NCBI GenBank assembly: GCA_965217015.1
Contig: OZ244224.1
Location: 124,001 to 188,000, forward strand
Length of the DNA stretch: 64,000 nt
DNA from: JAYQKL01 sp038142705
GTDB taxonomy: Bacteria > Pseudomonadota > Alphaproteobacteria > RS24
Reading direction: 5' to 3'
The position numbers were made by a program, and so were the translations under genes. This document shows, piece by piece, positions 22,872 to 31,313 of this stretch (its first letter is position 1; every line of letters begins with the position of its first letter). The notes under the pieces are model-generated. The model did not search any database and was not told the origin of the DNA. It was given only the letters and a program-made list of their open reading frames with translations.

Positions 22872-23785
22872 TAAGCCTTTGCTGTGCCTTTTGCGTTGAT
22901 GAATTGTTTGACTTTAAGCAAATCTTGCCAGCTTTCAGCTTTGCGAATGGGGTTACGCAATAAATAAGCAGGGTGCAACATGGCCATGGTGTCATAAGTG
23001 GAGCCATTTATATCGATTGTTTGCATTTTGCCCCGTAATTTTGTGATTCCGTCAGTGGTTTGCAGCAATTCCTTAGCTGATGTGCCACCAACCAGCAAAA
23101 TGAGTTGCGGGTCAATAAGCTCAATATGTTTTTTGACGAAAGGCAGGCACAATGCGGTTTCATCAGGGCGCGGGGCACGATTGGCTGGCGGGCGCCATGG
23201 CAGAATATTGGTGATATAAACCATGTCCCGTTCTAACCCGATATAAGACAGCATTTTGTTCAAGAGCTGGCCGCTCATGCCCACAAATGGCTTGCCTTCT
23301 TTATCCTCTTCTTTGCCGGGTGCTTCGCCAATCAGCATAATATGAGCACTGGTTGGCCCATCGCTAAAAACGGTGTTGCGCGCCTGCTTTTTTAAGGGGC
23401 AGGCGTCAAACCCCATCACCGCTTGTTTTAGGGCGTCAATATCTTTGGCGGCATCAGCCAAAGCCTGCGCGCTGGCGAAGTCATCTTCCTGAATATTGGC
23501 GGGCGGCTTGGCATGAGCGATTGTTTGCGAGCTGGTTTGCAGGCTGCTTTGAGGGCTATTTTGAGCGGGCGCAGGCATGTTTGCCGGTGCCTCGCTCATA
23601 TGTGTTTGAGGGGCTGTTGCTTGCGGCAGCTTGTCCAATGCTTGGCGTGCCGCTTGATATCGGTTTTGCGGTATCTCTGTCAGCGTTTCATCTACCCCAA
23701 TATCAAATTGATAGCGCATCATCTGAAGCATTTCCAAGCGTGAAAATGTCGTCTGGCTTTGGTTTTTATTCTTCTCAAAACTCAT
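22871..23785 (-). CDS. uracil-DNA glycosylase, family 4-like
   Basis: Removes uracil from DNA at the start of base-excision repair. The catalytic domain spans about residues 120-300: GEAPGKEEDKEGKPFVG is the family 4 water-activating and recognition loop, and HPAYLLRNP is the DNA-intercalating loop. The first 110 residues hold a low-complexity Pro/Gln/Ser/Ala linker (about 55-100). Only one cysteine (FDACPLKK) occurs where Fe-S-containing family 4 enzymes have a CxxC pair, so the cluster may be absent or altered. Its stop overlaps the slt start. It is divergent from the ETF-QO gene. Confidence 0.9.
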   Translation of the reverse strand: MSFEKNKNQSQTTFSRLEMLQMMRYQFDIGVDETLTEIPQNRYQAARQALDKLPQATAPQTHMSEAPANMPAPAQNSPQSSLQTSSQTIAHAKPPANIQEDDFASAQALADAAKDIDALKQAVMGFDACPLKKQARNTVFSDGPTSAHIMLIGEAPGKEEDKEGKPFVGMSGQLLNKMLSYIGLERDMVYITNILPWRPPANRAPRPDETALCLPFVKKHIELIDPQLILLVGGTSAKELLQTTDGITKLRGKMQTIDINGSTYDTMAMLHPAYLLRNPIRKAESWQDLLKVKQFINAKGTAKA

Positions 23786-23838
23786 AATTAATCTCTAACA
23801 AATGGGCAAAAGCGTCCTGGGGGCGATAAATTGTCTCG

Positions 23839-23912
23839 ATTTAGTGATTCCTCTTATTTTTAGCATTTATCGCGCTAAATTGTGTGCTAAATATGGTCTA
23901 AATCGTATTTAG
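23839..23912. promoter_or_regulatory. CTAAAT/ATTTAG motif array in the UDG / ETF-QO divergent promoter
   Basis: Five copies of one hexamer occur in 74 bp: ATTTAG at 23839 and 23907, CTAAAT at 23875, 23887 and 23898. The three central copies are 11-12 bp apart, roughly one helical turn. This could be an operator array for the divergent genes or a chance feature of AT-rich promoter DNA. The ETF-QO ribosome site AGGGG follows directly. Confidence 0.35.
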
Positions 23913-23921
23913 GGGAAAAAT

Positions 23922-25631
23922 ATGTCTGATAATGCTGTGAATAAAGTCAATGCACGCCAAGGTTGGGTTTTGGCACCCGAAGAACGCGAGAGCATGGAAT
24001 ATGATGTGGTGATTGTTGGCGGTGGGCCTGCAGGTCTGTCGGCGGCGATACATCTTAAACAGCTTGCGGCTGAAAAAGGCGAAGAGGTTTCTGTCTGTGT
24101 GCTTGAAAAAGGTTCAGAGATTGGCGCGCATATTTTATCAGGCGCGGTGATTGACCCGCGTGGCTTATCGCGTTTGTTCCCAGACTGGAAAGAGCAAGGC
24201 GCGCCGCTTGAAACTGAAGTTACCAAGGATCGTTTTTTATGGCTGAGCGAAACAGGGGCTTTGCCGATACCCAATTTTGCGTTGCCGCCTTTGATGAAAA
24301 ATCATGGCAATTATATTGCCAGCTTGGGCAATGTTGCTCGCTGGTTGGCAGAGCAGGCAGAAGCGCTTGGGGTTGAGGTCTATCCGGGATTTGCCGCTGC
24401 TGAAATTTTATTTGATGATAATGGCGCGGTGCGCGGTGTCGCGACTGGGGATATGGGTGTCTCTAAAGAAGGCGAGAAAAAAGACGGCTGGATGCCAGGT
24501 ATGGAGCTTTTGGCGAAATACACATTTTTGGCAGAAGGCGCCCGCGGTTCATTGTCTAAGGCCATGATTGAGCATTTTGATTTGGCCAAAGATGCCGATT
24601 TCCAAAAATACGGCATTGGCATTAAAGAGCTGTGGCAGGTTGCGCCTGAAAAGCACGAGCCAGGCTTTGTGCAACACACACTTGGCTGGCCGCTTGACAA
24701 TCGCACAGGCGGTGGGTCGTGGCTTTATCATTTTGGTGAGCAATTTGTGTCTATTGGCTTTGTAACGCACCTCAATTACGAAAACCCGCATTTGTCACCT
24801 TATGACGAATTCCAGCGTTTCAAAATGCACCCTAAAATTCGGGGGCTGCTTGAGGGTGGCAAGCGGATTTCTTATGGGGCGCGGGCGATTACGGAAGGTG
24901 GTTTCCAATCTGTGCCAAAATTAACATTTCCAGGCGGTGCGTTGCTTGGCTGCGCGGCTGGTTTTGTCAATGTGCCGCGTATCAAGGGCAGCCATAACGC
25001 AATTGAATCTGGTATTTTGGCCGCGCAAGCTGCTTTTGATGCGCTTTCAGAAGGGCGTTCATATGATGAGTTAAGTGCTTATCAAACGGCATATGAAGGC
25101 TCGGATATTTATAAAGAGCTGAAAAAGGTGCGCAATGTGAAGCCGCTTTTGTCTAAATTTGGTAATTTCATCGGCACCATGCTGGGTGGCGTGGAAATGT
25201 GGATGCGCACACTTGGTATTGGTTTGCCCTTTACCATTAGCCATGGCAAGCCCGACCATGCCAGTTTGAAAAAAGCTTCTGAATGCCCAAAAATTGATTA
25301 TCCAAAGCCCGATGGTGAGGTTTCATTTGATAAATTATCATCGGTGTTTTTGTCGGCAACCAATCATGAAGAAGACCAGCCCGCGCATTTGACATTGAAA
25401 GATGCCAATGTGCCAATTGAGGTCAATTTGGCGGAATATGATGAGCCAGCCCAGCGTTATTGTCCGGCGGGTGTGTATGAGATTGTCGGTGAAGAAGAGG
25501 GCAGCCCGCGACTGCAAATTAATGCGCAAAATTGCGTGCATTGCAAAACCTGCGATATTAAATGTCCAAGCCAGAATATTAACTGGGTTGTGCCTGAAGG
25601 GGCGGGCGGTCCAAACTACCCGAATATGTAA
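23922..25631 (+). CDS. electron transfer flavoprotein-ubiquinone oxidoreductase
   Basis: A 569-residue membrane-associated flavoprotein that passes electrons from ETF (reduced by acyl-CoA and other dehydrogenases) to ubiquinone. The N-terminal FAD-binding motif VVIVGGGPAGLSAAIHL starts near residue 30. SGAVIDPRGLSRLFPDW and the ubiquinone-binding GGSWLYHFGEQFVSIGF region follow. The C-terminal 4Fe-4S site includes the cysteines in CVHCKTCDIKCPSQNINW. The length matches mitochondrial and bacterial homologues. An AGGGG ribosome site precedes the ATG. The TPR gene starts shortly after its stop. Confidence 0.96.
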   Translation: MSDNAVNKVNARQGWVLAPEERESMEYDVVIVGGGPAGLSAAIHLKQLAAEKGEEVSVCVLEKGSEIGAHILSGAVIDPRGLSRLFPDWKEQGAPLETEVTKDRFLWLSETGALPIPNFALPPLMKNHGNYIASLGNVARWLAEQAEALGVEVYPGFAAAEILFDDNGAVRGVATGDMGVSKEGEKKDGWMPGMELLAKYTFLAEGARGSLSKAMIEHFDLAKDADFQKYGIGIKELWQVAPEKHEPGFVQHTLGWPLDNRTGGGSWLYHFGEQFVSIGFVTHLNYENPHLSPYDEFQRFKMHPKIRGLLEGGKRISYGARAITEGGFQSVPKLTFPGGALLGCAAGFVNVPRIKGSHNAIESGILAAQAAFDALSEGRSYDELSAYQTAYEGSDIYKELKKVRNVKPLLSKFGNFIGTMLGGVEMWMRTLGIGLPFTISHGKPDHASLKKASECPKIDYPKPDGEVSFDKLSSVFLSATNHEEDQPAHLTLKDANVPIEVNLAEYDEPAQRYCPAGVYEIVGEEEGSPRLQINAQNCVHCKTCDIKCPSQNINWVVPEGAGGPNYPNM

Positions 25632-25649
25632 TTGGTGGTTTTAGCGCGC

Positions 25650-27422
25650 ATGTTTCGGTCTTTGGCAAATATATTTTCTCTCAATCGGCTGAAACTGCCT
25701 GCGCAAAACAAACTGCCTTTTCTGCTTGGGCTTTTGTGCCTGAGTAGTCTTTATCTATGGTCTTATTTGGCCTCGCACTATCGCCCCGCCGTTTCTATCA
25801 CGCCGACTTCGTCATTGGAGGGGGCGTTATTGGCCGCAGATTTTGCCGAACGCGAAAATGACCTGCCCGCCATGATTATCTATTATCAGCGCGCCCATAA
25901 AATCCAGCCAGATAATACCGATATTAAATCGCGGCTCATGGATAGTTATCTTGAGTTGGGCGAAATGGCAAAAGCCCATCAGCATGCGCAAGATTTGATG
26001 GTCGCATATCCGCATGATGAGATTGTGCAAACCCTTTTGGCTGTACAGGCCTTGCGCCAAAATGATTGGCAAAAGGCCACAAGACATGCGCAAATGCTTC
26101 CGTCCAAAAATGCGGCGGGCGTTTTAGGCTTAATCATTCAGCTATGGGCCTATGACGCGCTAGGTGATACGCCAGCAGTTGAGGCTGTTATTGAAAAACT
26201 AAAACAACAAAAACACTATGCTGATATTGGCCTGCGAAATTTGGCGTTGTTTTATGCACATAAGGCATCTGTTGAGGAAGCAGAGGCACTTTATCGCCAA
26301 ATTGGTCGTCAATATGGGTTTCCCAAAATTGACCACGCGCTGGATTATGTTTTCTTTTTGCACCAGCATGATTTTCCGCAAATGCGTGACGAGTTTTTCA
26401 CCGCTATTGGCGGGCAAAACCCGCATCATGCTGTTTACCGCCATGTAAAGCCAGTTTTGCAAGTTGCGCCAAACGGCTTAGAGCGTATGACCCCGCAAAA
26501 AGCAGTGGCACAAGCTATGGCCGCAATATCTGCGCTTGGGGCGTCTGACAATGAAATTCAAGCCATGAAATATGCTCGTTTTGCGCATTGGTTAATGCCT
26601 GATGAGCGCCGCGTGATGATGGCGTTAGCAGAAGCACTGGCCGATAATGAAGCATATGATGAGGCCATTGCGCTTTATGAGACTATGCTGCAAGACCCCA
26701 ATCAAGCACCATATTATAAAGATTTGATTGTGGCCTCCATCGCCTTATTGCACGAAGCCAAAGAGGAAACCCAAAGAGCGATTTTTCTGCTGGAAACCGC
26801 GAAGCTAGAAAATCAGAATTTTTTTCTTGTGAAAGTTTTGGCAGATATGCTGCGCCGACAAGAGGCTTATGAGCAGGCAGAATTAAATTATAACTGGTTG
26901 ATAGAGCAGCTTGAAACAGTCAAGCCTACGGATTGGGAATTGTTTTATGGGCGCGGGATTGTGCATGAGCAGTTAGGGCATTGGCCAGCAGCTGAACGCG
27001 ATTTATTAAAAGCTTTGGAGCTTTCTGACAATCGGCCTTATGTGTTGAATTATCTCGGTTATAGCTGGATTGATAATGGGGAGAATATCAATCAGGGCTT
27101 GGCAATGGTTGAAAAAGCCGTGCAGGCAGAGCCGAATAATGGCTATTTCATTGATAGTCTTGGCTGGGCTTTTTATCGTTTGGGCGAATTTGATAAGGCG
27201 GTGCGTTTGCTCGAACATGCGGTGATGATTTTGCCTGATGAAGCAGAGATTATGGATCATTTAGGCGATGCGTTGTGGCAAGCTGGTCGCGAATATGAGG
27301 CGCGGTATCACTGGCAGCGCACATTAACGCTCGATATATCTGATGTGACTCGCGACAAAATCTTAAAGAAAATTGATGTGGGTGTGTATGAAGAGTTTTC
27401 TGGCGAAAAGCCGGCGCTCTAA
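25650..27422 (+). CDS. tetratricopeptide-repeat protein, membrane-anchored
   Basis: About 590 residues. A basic N-terminus and one hydrophobic helix (about 22-42, LPFLLGLLCLSSLYLWSYLA) suggest an inner-membrane anchor with a periplasmic TPR superhelix. Degenerate TPRs run throughout; the clearest are near the C-terminus (PYVLNYLGYSWIDNG, GYFIDSLGWAFYRLGEFDKA, AEIMDHLGDALWQAGR). The C-terminal block resembles TPR proteins annotated in many Alphaproteobacteria beside ETF-QO and ispE. No enzymatic domain is seen; a scaffold role is inferred. The start is uncertain: ATG 25650 is used, but TTG 25632 or GTG 25635 are in frame. Confidence 0.88.
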   Translation: MFRSLANIFSLNRLKLPAQNKLPFLLGLLCLSSLYLWSYLASHYRPAVSITPTSSLEGALLAADFAERENDLPAMIIYYQRAHKIQPDNTDIKSRLMDSYLELGEMAKAHQHAQDLMVAYPHDEIVQTLLAVQALRQNDWQKATRHAQMLPSKNAAGVLGLIIQLWAYDALGDTPAVEAVIEKLKQQKHYADIGLRNLALFYAHKASVEEAEALYRQIGRQYGFPKIDHALDYVFFLHQHDFPQMRDEFFTAIGGQNPHHAVYRHVKPVLQVAPNGLERMTPQKAVAQAMAAISALGASDNEIQAMKYARFAHWLMPDERRVMMALAEALADNEAYDEAIALYETMLQDPNQAPYYKDLIVASIALLHEAKEETQRAIFLLETAKLENQNFFLVKVLADMLRRQEAYEQAELNYNWLIEQLETVKPTDWELFYGRGIVHEQLGHWPAAERDLLKALELSDNRPYVLNYLGYSWIDNGENINQGLAMVEKAVQAEPNNGYFIDSLGWAFYRLGEFDKAVRLLEHAVMILPDEAEIMDHLGDALWQAGREYEARYHWQRTLTLDISDVTRDKILKKIDVGVYEEFSGEKPAL

Positions 27423-27444
27423 TTGACTGTAAATTGGATAAGCT

Positions 27445-28410
27445 ATGATTGCTCAAGACGCTCAAGACGCTCAGAACGCTCAGAACGCTCAGAACGATCA
27501 AGACGCGTTTGCGAAAGTTAACCTTACTCTTCGCGTGCATGACCGCCGCGCTGATGGCTATCACAATTTAACCAGCTTGGTTGCCTTTGCTGATTATGGC
27601 GATCATATGAAAGTGCAAACCAATCCGGAAATAACAGCCCAGATAAACGGGCCTTTTGCCTCAAAACTGGCTGATATGCCAGAAGCAGAATTGAGTTTTA
27701 TCAAGGCGGCAAAATTATTGCAAAAGCATGTTCAGGCTCGCCATGAAGCCCGTTTTGAGGGTGTGCGTCTTGATGGCGTGCGTCTAGAGATTGAAAAAAA
27801 CCTACCCCTTGCGGCTGGTTTGGGGGGTGGGTCGAGTGACGCTGCCGCGATGTTGCGCGCGTTAAACGCACTTTGGGCGTTGGGTTTCACAGATACAGAA
27901 CTAGCAGAAATAGGGCTGGAACTTGGGTCTGATGTGCCGGTTTGTGTGATGTCCAAACCCTGTTTTATGCGCCAACGCGGGGAAGACATCACGCCGCTCA
28001 CGGCTTTTCCAAGCTGCTCTATTGTGCTGGTTAATGCGGGCATTGTTATGCCGACAGGGCCTGTTTTTGCCGCGCTTGGCCGCCAGCAGCATGACCCTAA
28101 TTTTGACCATGAGCGTACTGCGTCGGTCAGCTGTCCGCCCGCTTTTGATGCGCTGTCAGATGTGGTGACTTACATGAAAGCGCAAGGCAATGATTTGCTT
28201 GAACCCGCTTGTCGCATAGCCCCCGCAATTGGCGAAATGATAGCGCAGATTGGGGCAACACAAGCTTTAATCGCGTCTATGTCTGGCAGTGGGGCAACTT
28301 GTTTTGGGCTTTATGCTGACCCTGAAGCCGCCCATCAAGCGGCGGCGCAGCTGAGCGATATATATCCAAAAGCGTTTGTCGTCGCAACCACGCTTCGCCC
28401 TGTTGAATAA
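27445..28410 (+). CDS. ispE: 4-diphosphocytidyl-2-C-methyl-D-erythritol kinase
   Basis: The GHMP-family kinase of the MEP pathway that phosphorylates CDP-ME at the 2-position. Motifs are AKVNLTLRVHDRRADGYH, the ATP loop LPLAAGLGGGSSDAAAMLRAL and MSGSGATCFGLY. At 321 residues it is slightly long because of an Ala/Gln/Asp/Asn repeat at residues 3-20. No start codon exists between that repeat and the conserved AKVNL segment, so if translation begins at ATG 27445 the repeat is translated. A GGATAAG ribosome site precedes this ATG. It follows the TPR gene by 22 nt and converges on the polyprenyl synthase gene. Confidence 0.96.
   Translation: MIAQDAQDAQNAQNAQNDQDAFAKVNLTLRVHDRRADGYHNLTSLVAFADYGDHMKVQTNPEITAQINGPFASKLADMPEAELSFIKAAKLLQKHVQARHEARFEGVRLDGVRLEIEKNLPLAAGLGGGSSDAAAMLRALNALWALGFTDTELAEIGLELGSDVPVCVMSKPCFMRQRGEDITPLTAFPSCSIVLVNAGIVMPTGPVFAALGRQQHDPNFDHERTASVSCPPAFDALSDVVTYMKAQGNDLLEPACRIAPAIGEMIAQIGATQALIASMSGSGATCFGLYADPEAAHQAAAQLSDIYPKAFVVATTLRPVE
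27451..27504 (+). repeat. six 9-bp tandem repeats at the 5' end of ispE
   Basis: Six units of GCTCAAGAC or GCTCAGAAC (the last begins GATC) run from 27451 to 27504 and encode Ala-Gln-Asp / Ala-Gln-Asn steps. The 9-bp period keeps the frame if copy number changes. It lies directly after the start dipeptide of IspE. Confidence 0.92.
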
Positions 28411-28426
28411 TATGGTTGAATGATGC

Positions 28427-29443
28427 TTAATGCGTGCGCTGTATGCAAAAAGCAACAATATCCAGCATGGATTTGCGATAGGGTGAATCCGGAAAAATAG
28501 CCAAAGCATCTAAGGCTGTATGCCCAAAATCGCGGGCGCGTTGTAGTGTCAGCTCAATGGTCTGGTGTTTTTCCATCAATTCAATGGCATGTTCAAGGTC
28601 GCCGGATTGTTGGTTTTTATCTTGAAAAGTGCGGTGCCAAAAGGCGCGCTCAGTTGCGTCCGCTTTTTCATAGGCGAGCGAAACAGGCAGCGTGACTTTG
28701 CCTTCGCGAAAATCATCACCAATATTTTTACCTGTTTTACTCGCATCGCTATAATCCAGCGCATCGTCAGCGAGTTGAAAGGCAATCCCAAGATTGCGCC
28801 CATAAGAGGCCAACGCATTGCGCGTGGTTTTGTCCTGCCCTGCAATCACCGCGCCGACTTCTGTCGCAGAGGCAAAAAGCGCGGCGGTTTTCGCATCAAT
28901 GACTTTCATATAAATTGTGTTGGAAACATCGATTTTATTCATCGCGGCAAGCTGCATGACTTCGCCCTCGGCAATCACAGCTGCTGCATTAGACAACACA
29001 TCAAGTGCTTCTATACTGCCTGTGGCGACCATAAGCTTAAAGGCCTGACCCAACATGAAATCGCCAACCAAAACACTCGCGGCATTGCCCCAATTCAAGC
29101 GCGAGGTTGCCATGCCGCGCCGCATATCGCTTTCGTCCACAACATCATCATGCAGCAAAGTCGCTGTGTGCATCAGCTCCACCGCCGCCGCCAGCGCAAT
29201 ATGGTCGCGGCCTTCATATTGGCACAAATGCGCAGATGCAAGCGTGAGCATGGGGCGAAGCCGTTTTCCACCTGCTTTGGTGATATGTTCACCAATATCG
29301 GGAATGGTGCTTTCATCTGATGACATTTTTTCATTGATAAGCTGAGACACATGTTTCATCTCATCAGCCACTAAATGCCGCAACCCATCATAGGGGTTGT
29401 CTGTCTTTGGTTCCATTTTGGTAATTTTAGACATTTTAGACAT
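28427..29443 (-). CDS. ispB: all-trans polyprenyl diphosphate synthase (quinone side chain)
   Basis: A 338-residue trans-prenyltransferase that extends FPP with IPP to a long chain, most likely the octa- to decaprenyl tail of ubiquinone. The first aspartate-rich motif is LLHDDVVDESDMRRG and the second LADDALDYSD. GKRLRPML near residue 58 binds the diphosphate. Small residues before the first motif (MHTATLLHDD) are typical of long-chain enzymes, but the exact chain length cannot be set from sequence. It is distinct from the short-chain IspA homologue at 48.9 kb. It is convergent with ispE (16 nt gap). A start four codons later (second ATG) is possible. Confidence 0.92.
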   Translation of the reverse strand: MSKMSKITKMEPKTDNPYDGLRHLVADEMKHVSQLINEKMSSDESTIPDIGEHITKAGGKRLRPMLTLASAHLCQYEGRDHIALAAAVELMHTATLLHDDVVDESDMRRGMATSRLNWGNAASVLVGDFMLGQAFKLMVATGSIEALDVLSNAAAVIAEGEVMQLAAMNKIDVSNTIYMKVIDAKTAALFASATEVGAVIAGQDKTTRNALASYGRNLGIAFQLADDALDYSDASKTGKNIGDDFREGKVTLPVSLAYEKADATERAFWHRTFQDKNQQSGDLEHAIELMEKHQTIELTLQRARDFGHTALDALAIFPDSPYRKSMLDIVAFCIQRTH

Positions 29444-29579
29444 GCAATCGCAGCTTCATTTGATTATGCTAAGCATATAAAGGGAAGTGACGCGCTCTGG
29501 CAAGTTTTAAGGTCGATTTGCAGGTGCGTCATATTTTCATCAGCAAAAGGCTTAAGGGCAATAAGGCAAAAGGGCGATT

Positions 29580-30329
29580 ATGAGTGACATCACGCAAGAT
29601 GGCTTTTTGGGCGGTAAATTGCTGATTAACCAGCCAGCAAAAGGCCATCGTAGTGGTATTGATGCAGTGTTGCTAGCCGCCTCCATATCGGCAACAGCTA
29701 ACATGCAAATTGCCGAGCTTGGTTGTGGTGTTGGAGTGGCCAGCCTGTGTTTGGCGGCGCGCCAGTCGGGTATTTCTATCATTGGTTATGATATTGACGC
29801 CCCGTCAATCGCACTCGCCCAGCAAAATGCAAAACAAAATGTAAAGCAAAATAAGTTGTCCGATGTGCAGTTTGTGCAGCAGGATATTCACGCGCCCTTT
29901 TCAAAATGGACGCAAACTTTGCCATGTGACCAAGTTTTTGCAAATCCGCCTTTTTATGCCGCCACGCAAAAACCATCGCCGCCTAATGAGCATAAAGAAA
30001 AAGCGCATATGGCCCAGCCTGACACGCTGGCTATTTGGGTGAAGCGGGGGGTGAGCTTATTGAAAGCCAATGGCTGTTTGACATTAATCCATGTGCCAGA
30101 GGCTTTGCCTGCGCTTTTGGCTGAAATGACGCCGCGATTGGGCGGGATTGAGGTGTTGCCGATTATGCCCTTTGCAGACGCAGCTGCCAAAAGAGTGTTA
30201 ATTCGCGGTTGGCGGGACAGTCGCGCCCCGTTCCAGATTTTACCGCCGCTTATTTTGCATCAGGCCGATAAAAGCTATCAGCCCCAGATTGAGTCAATTT
30301 TACGACATGGGGCGCGTTTGGACTGGTAA
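29580..30329 (+). CDS. SAM-dependent methyltransferase, TrmN6/YfiC-like
   Basis: A 249-residue Rossmann methyltransferase. The SAM motif is AELGCGVGVASLCLAAR near residue 45, an acidic loop GYDIDAPSIALAQ follows, and the catalytic NPPF of N6-adenine methyltransferases is in VFANPPFYAATQ. The N-terminal GFLGGKLLINQPAKGHRSGIDAVLL segment matches YfiC/TrmN6, which methylates A37 of tRNA-Val in E. coli. The tRNA target is inferred. The gene is divergent from the polyprenyl synthase and about 80 nt upstream of glyQ. Confidence 0.85.
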   Translation: MSDITQDGFLGGKLLINQPAKGHRSGIDAVLLAASISATANMQIAELGCGVGVASLCLAARQSGISIIGYDIDAPSIALAQQNAKQNVKQNKLSDVQFVQQDIHAPFSKWTQTLPCDQVFANPPFYAATQKPSPPNEHKEKAHMAQPDTLAIWVKRGVSLLKANGCLTLIHVPEALPALLAEMTPRLGGIEVLPIMPFADAAAKRVLIRGWRDSRAPFQILPPLILHQADKSYQPQIESILRHGARLDW

Positions 30330-30412
30330 ACAAAGCTTATGGGACAAGCTTTATTATTGCATTTGTGACCTGACATGGGTAGGTTGCCCTAAACTTAGGT
30401 GGAATAGAATTG

Positions 30413-31312
30413 ATGAGCGCATCGACAAAAAATTCCTTGCAGGATTTAATCTTAAATCTGCAGAAATATTGGGCAGAACAAGGCTGTGTTATTCTGCAAC
30501 CCTATGATATGGAAATGGGGGCGGGGACATTTCATCCAGCGACAGTGCTGCGCGCGCTGGGGCCAGAAGAATGGAATGCAGCCTATGTGCAACCCTCAAG
30601 ACGCCCCACCGATGGCCGATATGGCGAAAACCCAAATCGCTTTCAACATTATTATCAGTTTCAGGTCATCTTAAAGCCATCGCCAGATAATATTCAGCAA
30701 TTATATTTGGACAGCCTTAAAGTTTTGGGTATTGACCCGCTGGCGCATGATATACGCTTTGTCGAAGATGACTGGGAAAGCCCGACTTTGGGTGCCTGGG
30801 GGCTGGGCTGGGAGGTTTGGTGCGATGGCATGGAAGTATCCCAATTCACTTATTTTCAGCAAGTTGGCGGCATTGATGTTGAGATGGTATCGGGCGAGCT
30901 GACTTATGGGATTGAGCGGCTGGCTATGTATATTCAAGGCGTCGATAATGGCTTTGACCTTGATTATAATGGGCAGGGCGTGACTTATGGTGATGTGTTC
31001 CACCGTAATGAGGTTGAGTTCTCGCATTATAATTTTGAAGCGGCCAGCACGGATATATTGTTTCAGCATTTTGTAGATGCTGAAAAAGAATGCCTGCAAC
31101 TGGTGGATAAAGGATTGGTGCTGCCAGCCTATGACCAGTGCATGAAAGCCAGTCATAATTTCAATTTGTTAGATGCGCGTGGGGTTATTTCTGTGACCGA
31201 AAGACAGGCCTATATCGGCCGCGTGCGCGCCTTAGCTAAAGCCTGTGCAGAAGGCTATGTGGCAGGTTTGGAAAAAGCCGAAGCGGCGAAAGCGAAAATA
31301 GGTCGTGGCTGA
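30413..31312 (+). CDS. glyQ: glycyl-tRNA synthetase alpha subunit
   Basis: The catalytic subunit of bacterial heterotetrameric glycyl-tRNA synthetase. The 299-residue protein starts with the conserved LILNLQKYWAEQGCVILQPY, then GAGTFHPATVLRALGPEEW and QPSRRPTDGRYGENPNR, the class II active-site segments. The ATG at 30413 has AGGTGGA at 30397-30403. It is followed almost immediately by glyS, and then by ppdK, an order common in Alphaproteobacteria. Confidence 0.97.
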   Translation: MSASTKNSLQDLILNLQKYWAEQGCVILQPYDMEMGAGTFHPATVLRALGPEEWNAAYVQPSRRPTDGRYGENPNRFQHYYQFQVILKPSPDNIQQLYLDSLKVLGIDPLAHDIRFVEDDWESPTLGAWGLGWEVWCDGMEVSQFTYFQQVGGIDVEMVSGELTYGIERLAMYIQGVDNGFDLDYNGQGVTYGDVFHRNEVEFSHYNFEAASTDILFQHFVDAEKECLQLVDKGLVLPAYDQCMKASHNFNLLDARGVISVTERQAYIGRVRALAKACAEGYVAGLEKAEAAKAKIGRG

Positions 31313-31313
31313 T

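Noticed and set aside
28565..29320. 251-residue open frame antisense to the polyprenyl synthase gene
   Set aside because: The opposite strand has intact aspartate-rich motifs; the antisense frame shows no domain.
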